11,095 nucleotides of DNA, from the NCBI GenBank assembly GCA_003554005.1, contig PWEU01000411.1, positions 1 to 11,095 of the forward strand, written 5' to 3'. This stretch comes from Nitriliruptoraceae bacterium. GTDB taxonomy: Bacteria; Actinomycetota; Nitriliruptoria; Nitriliruptorales; Nitriliruptoraceae. Each line of letters starts with the position of its first letter. Position 1 is the stretch's first letter. The position numbers and the translations under genes are program-made. Shown piece by piece: positions 5,495 to 11,095 of this stretch. Under the pieces are notes generated by a model. The model did not search any database, was not told where the DNA came from, and worked only from the letters and a program-made list of their open reading frames with translations.

Positions 5495-7243
5495 TCACGC
5501 GGTCGCAGCGAAGGGACGGTGCGCCGGGGCTTCGTCGGCGAGGGCGGTGGCGACCACCGACACGGTCGGCGTGCCGTGGGAGAGCAGCCGCTGGTGGAAG
5601 GTGCGCACATCGAACCCGGCCCCTGCCCGGGCCTCGACCTGGACACGGAGGTCGGTCAGTTCCTCACCGCCCACGAAGTAGGAGCTGAGCTGTCCGGCAG
5701 TGACCTGAGCCCGCAGCACCGTGGCACGCGCCTCAGCGGGCTCCTGATAGGCCGATCGGACCAGGAGATCGGGCGCCTCCTGCTCGGTCAGCTTGCCCGC
5801 GTGCAGCCCCACGTCCACGAGGGCGGTAGCGGCGATCCGCAGCTCGTTGCGCAGCTGGATCACCTGGTAGTCAGCCGCGGACACGGTCGAGGCGCCGTCC
5901 TCGGCGAAGCCAGCGCGGACCACCTCACGCTCGATGTAGACCGCCCACCCCTCGGCGAACACCGGCCGAGCGAGCAGGCGTCGAGCCAGCCTAGGGTGCC
6001 GGATGGCGTGCTCGAGCTGTACCACGTGCCCCGGGTATCCCTCGTGGATGGCCAGTGAACGCAGGGCCGCGGGGGTGTAGGCCCTGAGGAAGGCGGCCGC
6101 CTGCGCGCCGTCCCAACCCGAGGGGATCGGTGACAGGTAGTAGGTGCAACCGGTCTCCGGGCGCAGCGGCGGGGGCTGGGTGACGAAGGCGACCGCCAGG
6201 CCCCGCAGGTAGGCGGGGACCTCCCGGATCCGCAGCCGCTCGGCGGGTGGCACATCGGTCAGCCCGGAGCCGGCGGCGAAGGCCCGGGCCTCCGCGATCG
6301 CGCGCCGGGCCTCCACCAGCAGCTCGTCGCGTGACACCGCGGTGCGCGCGATGGCCTCGAGGGTCCGGCGGATGAGGGCGTCGTCATCTTCGGGCCGCGG
6401 CACGCCGGGCCAGCGCTGCGACCAGGTGGCTCCGGCCAGCTCCACGAGCCGCGCCCGCGTCTCTCCGATCCAGGTGCGGGCGCGATCCTCGATCTGTGCC
6501 GGCCACATCACGGTGCCCAGAGCGGAGCGCAGCAGGGTCGCGTGCTGCTCCGGCCCGAGCCGCCACTCCCCCGGCTGGTCACCGCGGAGCTCGTCGAGCA
6601 GCGCCGCGTAGGCCTCCAAACCCTCGGCGGCGACCTCGCCCGCGTCGCGGGCGGGTGACACATCGACCCCCAGGTGGTCGGCCCGACCCGGGAGGACGTG
6701 GCGCACCAACTCGAGCAGGCCCGGGAGTCGTTGCAGCGCCACCTGCAGGTGCGGCGTGGGAGCCGACGCCAGCAGGCCACCGGCCTGCTCCAGGAGCACC
6801 GGCACACGACGGGCACGCTGGGCCGCGGCCTCGAGGCGGGCGCACCGGTCCTCCCGGGTGCCGTCGTCCCACCCCAGCAGCTCATGGATACCGGCCGCGA
6901 TCGTGTCCAGCACCGCCAGGGGATCCAGCAGCAGCCGGGGACGCACGTCCAGCTGGAACCGGCGGAACTCGATCTCGGCGGCCAGCAGCGACAGATCACC
7001 CCGCGCCTCACGCGCTGCGCTGCCCGGCGCCACGGACAGTTCGCGAGCCGCCGACCCCACCTCGGCCGCCAGGACGGCCAGGTCACGGCTGCGCGCCGCG
7101 AGCGCCGTGGGCGCCAGGTCGGGCAGGGAGCCGTTGCGTTCCGTCATGCCGATCCGGGTCGATTCGACCGGCTCGTGGCTCCGCACGTGGTCGAGGTAGC
7201 GCAGCACGAGCCGCTCGGCTCGGTGCAACGACGCTTCCACCAC
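5495..7243 (-). CDS. DUF885 family protein, putative zinc metallohydrolase
   Basis: A 582-residue protein of the DUF885 family, thought to be zinc-dependent peptidases or hydrolases; its substrate is unknown. The N-terminus (AERLVLRYLDHVRSHEP, then RIGMTERNGSLPDLAPTALAAR) matches the family's opening helices. The body is helical. Near residue 400 lies AIHEGYPGHVVQLEH: H400, E401 and the HEGYPGH signature, with H406 as the likely second zinc ligand. Downstream FAEGWAVYIE contributes E431 as probable third ligand. CTYYLSPIP at about 365 and SAYQEPAEARATVLRAQVTAGQLSSYFVGG near the C-terminus are also typical. No signal peptide is seen, so it is likely cytoplasmic. The start may be GTG 7243 or the adjacent GTG 7240, with GGAG four or seven bases upstream. 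Length is normal and key residues are intact. A hairpin follows the stop; no operon partner is clear. Confidence 0.9.
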   Translation of the reverse strand: MVEASLHRAERLVLRYLDHVRSHEPVESTRIGMTERNGSLPDLAPTALAARSRDLAVLAAEVGSAARELSVAPGSAAREARGDLSLLAAEIEFRRFQLDVRPRLLLDPLAVLDTIAAGIHELLGWDDGTREDRCARLEAAAQRARRVPVLLEQAGGLLASAPTPHLQVALQRLPGLLELVRHVLPGRADHLGVDVSPARDAGEVAAEGLEAYAALLDELRGDQPGEWRLGPEQHATLLRSALGTVMWPAQIEDRARTWIGETRARLVELAGATWSQRWPGVPRPEDDDALIRRTLEAIARTAVSRDELLVEARRAIAEARAFAAGSGLTDVPPAERLRIREVPAYLRGLAVAFVTQPPPLRPETGCTYYLSPIPSGWDGAQAAAFLRAYTPAALRSLAIHEGYPGHVVQLEHAIRHPRLARRLLARPVFAEGWAVYIEREVVRAGFAEDGASTVSAADYQVIQLRNELRIAATALVDVGLHAGKLTEQEAPDLLVRSAYQEPAEARATVLRAQVTAGQLSSYFVGGEELTDLRVQVEARAGAGFDVRTFHQRLLSHGTPTVSVVATALADEAPAHRPFAATA

Positions 7244-7542
7244 GCGGCTCCGGGGTGCGGGAAGCGTCGACGCTAGTAGCCGGGCGGTGACGGCGCCGCG
7301 TCCCCGGGCCGCGGCCAGGGTGGGCTACCCTCCACGCCATCGTGGATGGTCAGCACGGCCCCAGGGAACGCATCCCAGGCCTCCGCCGCCGAGCGTGGCG
7401 GGACGATCGACGCCCAGGCACCGATGGCCTCGCAGCCGCGGGCAGCGTGTGCCGCCACCGTCGCGATGACGCGACAACGACCAGTAGCGATCGCCAGGCG
7501 TGTGCACCGACTCGACCTCGCCGGGGATCGCCCGGATGAGAG
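7244..7542. other. 299-bp gap with weak coding-like signal on the minus strand
   Basis: No gene is confidently supported. On the minus strand, one frame at about 7500-7535 reads IPGEVESVHTPGDRYW, and from about 7460 to 7320 another frame reads VIATVAAHAARGCEAIGAW and SAAEAWDAFPGAVLTIHDG, ending with a TAG at 7275-7273. Codons there end in G or C about 80% of the time, below the real genes. This could be a frameshifted remnant or chance. A small hairpin TCCACG/CGTGGA lies at 7331-7346. The plus-strand ORF from ATG 7346 to 7552 has weaker GC3 and no family resemblance. Confidence 0.4.
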
Positions 7543-9690
7543 ATGCACGTGACCAAGACCTTCCGAGACCTCGATGTCCACCCGGCGCTCTGCGACGCGC
7601 TCGAAGCCGGCGGCATCACCCACCCCTTCCCGATCCAGGAGCTGACGCTCCCGCTGGCACTCGAGGGCCACGACCTCATCGGCCAGGCGCGCACGGGCAC
7701 CGGCAAGACGCTCGCCTTCGGGCTCCCGCTGCTGCAGCGCCTCGACCCGTCGCGATCCGTGACCCAGGCGCTGGCCATCGTCCCAACCCGTGAGCTCTGC
7801 TTGCAGGTCCACGAGGACCTCCGGATCGGGACGAACCTCGACATCAGCTCGATCAGCGTCTATGGCGGGGTCGGCTACGACGAGCAGATCGACGCCCTCA
7901 CCACCGGCGTCCACGTCGTCGTCGGCACACCCGGCCGGCTACTCGACCACCTCAACCGTGGGAACCTCGACCTCAGCAACGTCACACAGCTGGTGCTCGA
8001 CGAGGCCGACGAGATGCTCGACATGGGGTTCCTCCCCGACGTCGAGCGGTTGGTGGAGGCCTGTCAGGGGACGGACCGTCACACGATGCTGTTCTCGGCG
8101 ACGATGCCCACGCCGATCGTGAAGCTCGCGCGCCGGTACATGGATCACCCCACGTTCCCCCGCGCCGATCACGAGGTCAAGACGACCGCGGACAACGTCA
8201 CCCAGCACTTCTTCCAGGTCCACCGCATGGACAAGCCACGCCTCCTGGCACGGATCCTGCAGGAGGAGGACCGGGGCGGCGTCTACGTCTTCGTCCGCAC
8301 CAAGCACATGGCCGACCGCCTGGTCAACGAGCTCGAAGAGCTCGACACCCCCGCCATCGCGATCCACGGGGACCTCCGGCAGTCCCAGCGCGAGAAGAAC
8401 CTCGACCGGTTCCGCGCGGGCAAGGCCACGGTCCTGGTCGCCACGGAGGTGGCGGCACGCGGACTGGACGTCCATGGGGTCACCCACGTCGTCAACTACG
8501 ACTGCCCCGACGACGAGAAGATGTACCTGCACCGCATCGGCCGAACGGCACGGGCCGGCGAGTCGGGCAAGGCGATCACCTTCGCCGAGTTCAACGAGGT
8601 CGACCGCCTCAACGTCATCCGCAAGAAGGTCGAGGCCACCGACTCCGAGCTGCTGCAGGTGTTCTCCACCTCGCCGGTGCTGGAGGAGCTGTTCAACCTG
8701 CCGACCACGCGCCCCTGGGACCACCAGGTCGCAGAGGGCCGCGAACGCGAGGACCAGCGGCGCAGCAGCGGGCGGTCACGGCGTTCGGATGGTGGCCAGG
8801 ACCGGGGCAGGAAGGGTGGCCGGTCCGCGGTGGCTGCGACGGCCGCCGCCGCGGCCACCGCGGGGGCCGTCGCCAGCAGCGGCCGGGCGAGCGGCGGCGA
8901 CGAGGGCCCGAAGGCCCAGGAGAGCCAGGACGCGAGCCAGGACCGCCAGCGGCGGCGCGGCAGCACCGACGGCCGGCCCAAGGGGGGACGCGAGCGGGAA
9001 GGTCGCGGCCGCGACCGCGATGCCGACCGCGATCGTCGTCGTCGGGACGCACGACCCGAGGCCGCCGAGAGCGCACGACCCGAGGCGACCGAGGAGCCAC
9101 GGCGAGCCGAGACGAGCTCCGACGCCGCGCCCACCCTGACCCGCACCCGCACCCGCACCCGCACCCGAGGGGCCACCACCACCGAGGGTGAGCCGACCCC
9201 GTCGGAAGCGACGCCGGACCAGGACACCTCGGCGACCGAGGCCGAGGCGCCGATGCCGAAGGGGCAGGCCTCCGGTTCCGGCCGGACCCGCGCCCGCGGA
9301 CGTGCCCGCGGCGGCCGTGGGGAGGGCACGAAGGCCGCAGGCCAGCAGGACCCGGTCGATGGCCGCGGCGGGGCCGGGCCCCGCAACAGCGGCAACCGTG
9401 GGACCGCAGAGGATGGGGGCAGCGACCACAAGCCTGACGTCGCGACCCGCAGCGCCAAGGGCCGGAGCACCGGCGGCGGCCGGAGCACCGGCGGCGGCCG
9501 GAGCACCGGCGGCGGCCGCGCGGCGGGCAACCGTTCCCGCGGTGGTGGTACGAGCCGCGACAGCTCAGCCGGACGTCGGTCGGCTCAGGAGGCCACCCCC
9601 GGAGTCACTGCGACCAGCCGGGGCGAGGAGGCGCGGGGCAAGGGGCAACCGCAGCGCGCCCGTCGGGTCCGGGTCGAGCACCTGCCCTGA
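7543..9690 (+). CDS. DEAD-box ATP-dependent RNA helicase with long Arg/Gly-rich disordered tail
   Basis: A 715-residue RNA helicase of the DeaD/CshA type that uses ATP to unwind RNA in ribosome assembly, mRNA decay or cold adaptation. Domain 1 has the Q motif (FPIQ, Q32), Walker A ARTGTGKT (49-56), PTREL, VGTPGRLLDH, DEAD at 153-156 and SAT at 185-187. Domain 2 has VYVFVRTK, TEVAARGLDVHGVTHVVNYD and HRIGRTARAG from H330. All motifs are intact. From about residue 390 the protein is low complexity: Arg/Ser/Asp/Glu-rich, with TRTRTRTRTRG near 533, GRTRARGRARGGRG near 584 and three STGGGR copies near 642-659, ending in basic RARRVRVEHLP. Such tails bind RNA and can drive condensation. The start is ATG 7543 after GGATGAGAG; GTG 7549 is also possible. 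It is a single-gene unit, convergent with the ParA operon. Confidence 0.96.
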   Translation: MHVTKTFRDLDVHPALCDALEAGGITHPFPIQELTLPLALEGHDLIGQARTGTGKTLAFGLPLLQRLDPSRSVTQALAIVPTRELCLQVHEDLRIGTNLDISSISVYGGVGYDEQIDALTTGVHVVVGTPGRLLDHLNRGNLDLSNVTQLVLDEADEMLDMGFLPDVERLVEACQGTDRHTMLFSATMPTPIVKLARRYMDHPTFPRADHEVKTTADNVTQHFFQVHRMDKPRLLARILQEEDRGGVYVFVRTKHMADRLVNELEELDTPAIAIHGDLRQSQREKNLDRFRAGKATVLVATEVAARGLDVHGVTHVVNYDCPDDEKMYLHRIGRTARAGESGKAITFAEFNEVDRLNVIRKKVEATDSELLQVFSTSPVLEELFNLPTTRPWDHQVAEGREREDQRRSSGRSRRSDGGQDRGRKGGRSAVAATAAAAATAGAVASSGRASGGDEGPKAQESQDASQDRQRRRGSTDGRPKGGREREGRGRDRDADRDRRRRDARPEAAESARPEATEEPRRAETSSDAAPTLTRTRTRTRTRGATTTEGEPTPSEATPDQDTSATEAEAPMPKGQASGSGRTRARGRARGGRGEGTKAAGQQDPVDGRGGAGPRNSGNRGTAEDGGSDHKPDVATRSAKGRSTGGGRSTGGGRSTGGGRAAGNRSRGGGTSRDSSAGRRSAQEATPGVTATSRGEEARGKGQPQRARRVRVEHLP
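9139..9168 (+). repeat. hexanucleotide tandem repeat inside the helicase gene
   Basis: Four perfect copies of ACCCGC and a fifth ending in A encode alternating Thr-Arg in the disordered tail. The unit is a multiple of three, so copy-number change would lengthen or shorten the tail without a frameshift. Confidence 0.85.
9463..9516 (+). repeat. three perfect 18-bp tandem repeats inside the helicase gene
   Basis: The unit CGGAGCACCGGCGGCGGC occurs three times without a mismatch and encodes the six-residue RSTGGG period. Perfect DNA identity, including wobble bases, points to recent slippage duplication. It lies in the tail, so variation in copy number should be tolerated. Confidence 0.9.
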
Positions 9691-9716
9691 CCGGAGCCGT
9701 CCGGCCCGTAGACCTC

Positions 9717-9765
9717 TCGGATCGCAACCGATCGACCACCTCCTGGCGACCTGGTTGCGATCCGA
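9717..9765. terminator. 13-bp perfect inverted repeat between convergent genes
   Basis: TCGGATCGCAACC at 9717-9729 and GGTTGCGATCCGA at 9753-9765 form a perfect 13-bp stem around a 23-base loop. It lies 26 bases past the helicase stop and 47 bases past the zinc-ribbon gene stop, so it could terminate both transcripts. No T-run follows on either strand, and the loop is long for a terminator; a protein-binding site is the alternative. Confidence 0.6.
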
Positions 9766-9812
9766 CCGGCGAAACCGCGAGGATCTCCGGCGGCGCGGCG
9801 CGGCGGGGCAGC

Positions 9813-10160
9813 TCAGCCGCCGCGGCGCGGGGCACGCAGGACCCTGAGCGCCTGCCCAGCGCTGACGTCGATCCAGGCGTAGCGATCGCAGGCGGGACAC
9901 CGGGTCCAGACCCGCCGCCGTAACGGATCGACCAGGACCGGGGGACGGAGCAAACGGCAGCAGGCCAACACCGAAAGACCGAAGCGGACGTCACAGCGCC
10001 GGCAGTGCAGGTCGACCTGGGTCGTCGGCGCGGCGCTCGGCGCCGTGGAGTACAGCGCCTCCTTGCCGAGACCGTCCCGTCGCATGCGGTCCCGCGGCTG
10101 GGGTGGGGTGATCCGATCGAAGGCGGCGGAGGAGCCGGGACGACGATCGGTCACGCTCAT
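9813..10160 (-). CDS. small zinc-ribbon-like protein cotranscribed with parA
   Basis: Function not recognised. The 115-residue product has a polar, probably disordered N-terminal ~45 residues containing LGKEALYSTAP. A compact domain follows with CRRC (C53, C56) and CPAC (C88, C91), spaced as a four-cysteine zinc ribbon, plus an extra Cys pair at 67-68. Between the two knuckles is a basic, hydrophobic stretch (RLLRPPVLVDPLRRRVWTR). The C-terminus is Arg-rich. The ATG shares ATGA with the parA stop, a 4-bp overlap that implies translational coupling and stoichiometric expression with ParA. From memory, similar small proteins with a GK-ALYS-like segment and two cysteine pairs occur in other Actinobacteria, but I cannot verify this here. 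An adaptor or nucleic-acid-binding partner of ParA is an inference. Confidence 0.75.
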   Translation of the reverse strand: MSVTDRRPGSSAAFDRITPPQPRDRMRRDGLGKEALYSTAPSAAPTTQVDLHCRRCDVRFGLSVLACCRLLRPPVLVDPLRRRVWTRCPACDRYAWIDVSAGQALRVLRAPRRGG

Positions 10161-11008
10161 CGGGCGACCTCGGGGTCGAGCAGCCCGAGGATCTCGTCGC
10201 GTTGCTCGTCGGCCCAACCGGCGGCTGCCAGGAGCTCTCCGTCCACCTCGAGGCCGAGCAGTTCACGGGCGATAGCCCGGTAGGCAGAGGTCCCCGGCAC
10301 CTCGGTGCCGGATCCGACCAGCGTCGTGCCGACCGTCGGTGACTCCGCGAACCGGATGGATTTGCGCACCGGTGGGCCGACCAGCGGCAGCTCGTAGCGC
10401 GTCAGCAGGTCGCGGAGGACCTCACGGGTGGGCCGCGGCCGCGGATCGAACATGGTCGCGACCAGACCGCGCACCTCGAGCGTCCGGTTCGTCAACCGCT
10501 GCACGTCGTGGATCGTCTCCAGCAGTTGGCTGACCCCACGGTGGGACAGGGTCTCGCACTGCACGGGGATCAGGACCTGGTCGGCCGCGGTCAGACCGTT
10601 GATCGTCAGCACCCCGAGCGATGGCGCGCAGTCGACCAGCACCACGTCGTAGCTGTCCGTCAGCTCGGAGAGCTCACCCCGCAGCAGGTACTCCCGTCCG
10701 GTCCGCGACAGCAGGGTCACCTCGGCGCCGGCGAGATCGATGTTGGCCGGCACGATGTCGACCTGCCCCTGCTGGATGATGATGTCCGCCAGGGCCGCCC
10801 GTCCGACGATCGTGTCGTTGAGCGACGGTTCGATGGCGTCGGGGTCGTAGCCGAGCGAGAAGGTGAGACAGCCCTGCGGGTCGAGGTCGACGACCAGCAC
10901 GGCCGCGCCCAGCTCGGCCATCGCGGCAGCGATGTTGAGAGTGGTGGTGGTCTTGCCCACCCCACCCTTCTGGTTCGCAACGGCGTAGACGGTCGCGGTC
11001 ACCTGCAC
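10157..11008 (-). CDS. parA: ParA/Soj family ATPase
   Basis: A 283-residue deviant-Walker ATPase that positions DNA or protein cargo by ATP-dependent dimerisation on the nucleoid. Deviant Walker A is KGGVGKTT at 14-21 with signature K14 and K19. Walker A' is VVDLDPQG around D41-G46. Walker B is VVLVDCAPSLG with D126. The C-terminal half has IPVQCETLSHRGVSQLLETI, GLVATMFDPRPRPTREVL and IRFAESPTVG, all as in chromosomal Soj-type proteins. It lacks the N-terminal helix-turn-helix of plasmid type Ia ParA. No parB is in the window, so it may be an orphan ParA acting on another cargo, or its partner may be the overlapping zinc-ribbon gene. The start is GTG 11008 or GTG 11002 after GAGG. In several actinobacteria such a ParA precedes scpA/scpB, but that is not the case downstream here. 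Confidence 0.94.
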   Translation of the reverse strand: MQVTATVYAVANQKGGVGKTTTTLNIAAAMAELGAAVLVVDLDPQGCLTFSLGYDPDAIEPSLNDTIVGRAALADIIIQQGQVDIVPANIDLAGAEVTLLSRTGREYLLRGELSELTDSYDVVLVDCAPSLGVLTINGLTAADQVLIPVQCETLSHRGVSQLLETIHDVQRLTNRTLEVRGLVATMFDPRPRPTREVLRDLLTRYELPLVGPPVRKSIRFAESPTVGTTLVGSGTEVPGTSAYRAIARELLGLEVDGELLAAAGWADEQRDEILGLLDPEVAR

Positions 11009-11026
11009 CCCACCTCACTGACGGGG

Positions 11027-11054
11027 AGGGGACTCCCCTGACCCGCCGAGGGTA
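11027..11054 (-). promoter_or_regulatory. candidate parA promoter and palindromic operator
   Basis: On the minus strand, TACCCT (11049-11054) fits a TANNNT -10 box about 40 bases upstream of the parA GTG. Just downstream, 11027-11039 is AGGGGA/TCCCCT around one base, a 13-bp near-perfect palindrome near the expected transcription start. ParA proteins often autoregulate, so this is a reasonable operator position, but no -35 is evident. It does not match the parS consensus. Confidence 0.35.
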
Positions 11055-11095
11055 CCGCGATGGTCTGCCGGCCCCGAGCCCGACGGCGTCCCGAG

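Noticed and set aside
5366..6058. Plus-strand ORF starting in the intergenic patch
   Set aside because: Although a GGAGAG precedes it, nearly all of the frame is antisense to the DUF885 gene and no protein family is recognisable.
7939..8724. 261-codon minus-strand ORF inside the helicase gene
   Set aside because: It is the antisense shadow of conserved DEAD-box motifs, with a Val/Asp/Leu/Glu composition typical of reverse-frame reading.
11027..11039. parS centromere site near parA
   Set aside because: The palindrome AGGGGA-TCCCCT does not resemble the conserved TGTTTCACGTGAAACA parS sequence; an operator is the more modest reading.

Overview
The window is very GC-rich DNA (roughly 70% or more by eye). 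Its genes use GC-ending codons and GTG starts, and Rho-independent hairpins lack U-tracts. Together with crotonyl-CoA carboxylase/reductase, an AidB-type acyl-CoA dehydrogenase, a DUF885 protein and an orphan ParA, this suggests an actinobacterial chromosome, perhaps a deep-branching class. The genus cannot be fixed from the sequence alone. No tRNA, rRNA, insertion sequence, integrase or CRISPR array was seen, so this reads as core chromosome rather than a mobile island.

Layout, left to right. A 5'-part of crotonyl-CoA carboxylase/reductase (minus) runs off the left edge, and an FxsA-family membrane protein gene (minus) lies just upstream of it. Divergent from these are a SpoU/TrmH-type RNA 2'-O-methyltransferase and then an AidB-like acyl-CoA dehydrogenase (both plus), the latter preceded by a candidate promoter and a perfect palindrome. 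Convergent to it is an unrecognised two-domain protein with an Ala/Glu/Pro-rich linker (minus). A ~390-bp non-coding stretch with several inverted repeats follows, then a DUF885 putative metallohydrolase (minus). After a ~300-bp gap with a possible gene remnant comes a DEAD-box RNA helicase with a ~320-residue disordered, Arg/Gly-rich tail (plus). A large perfect inverted repeat separates it from a convergent two-gene operon at the right edge: ParA ATPase followed, with a 4-bp ATGA overlap, by a small zinc-ribbon-like protein (both minus).

How the genes fit together. Ccr and the acyl-CoA dehydrogenase belong to acyl-CoA metabolism, but they are separated and oppositely oriented, so no shared operon is implied. 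The methyltransferase and helicase both act on RNA, likely in rRNA or mRNA maturation. The only tightly coupled pair is ParA plus the zinc-ribbon protein; no ParB is present in the window. No clear multi-gene defence or biosynthetic system is visible. The most novel material is the ParA/zinc-ribbon pair, the linker-containing unknown protein with its overlapping leader ORF, and the structured intergenic region before it.
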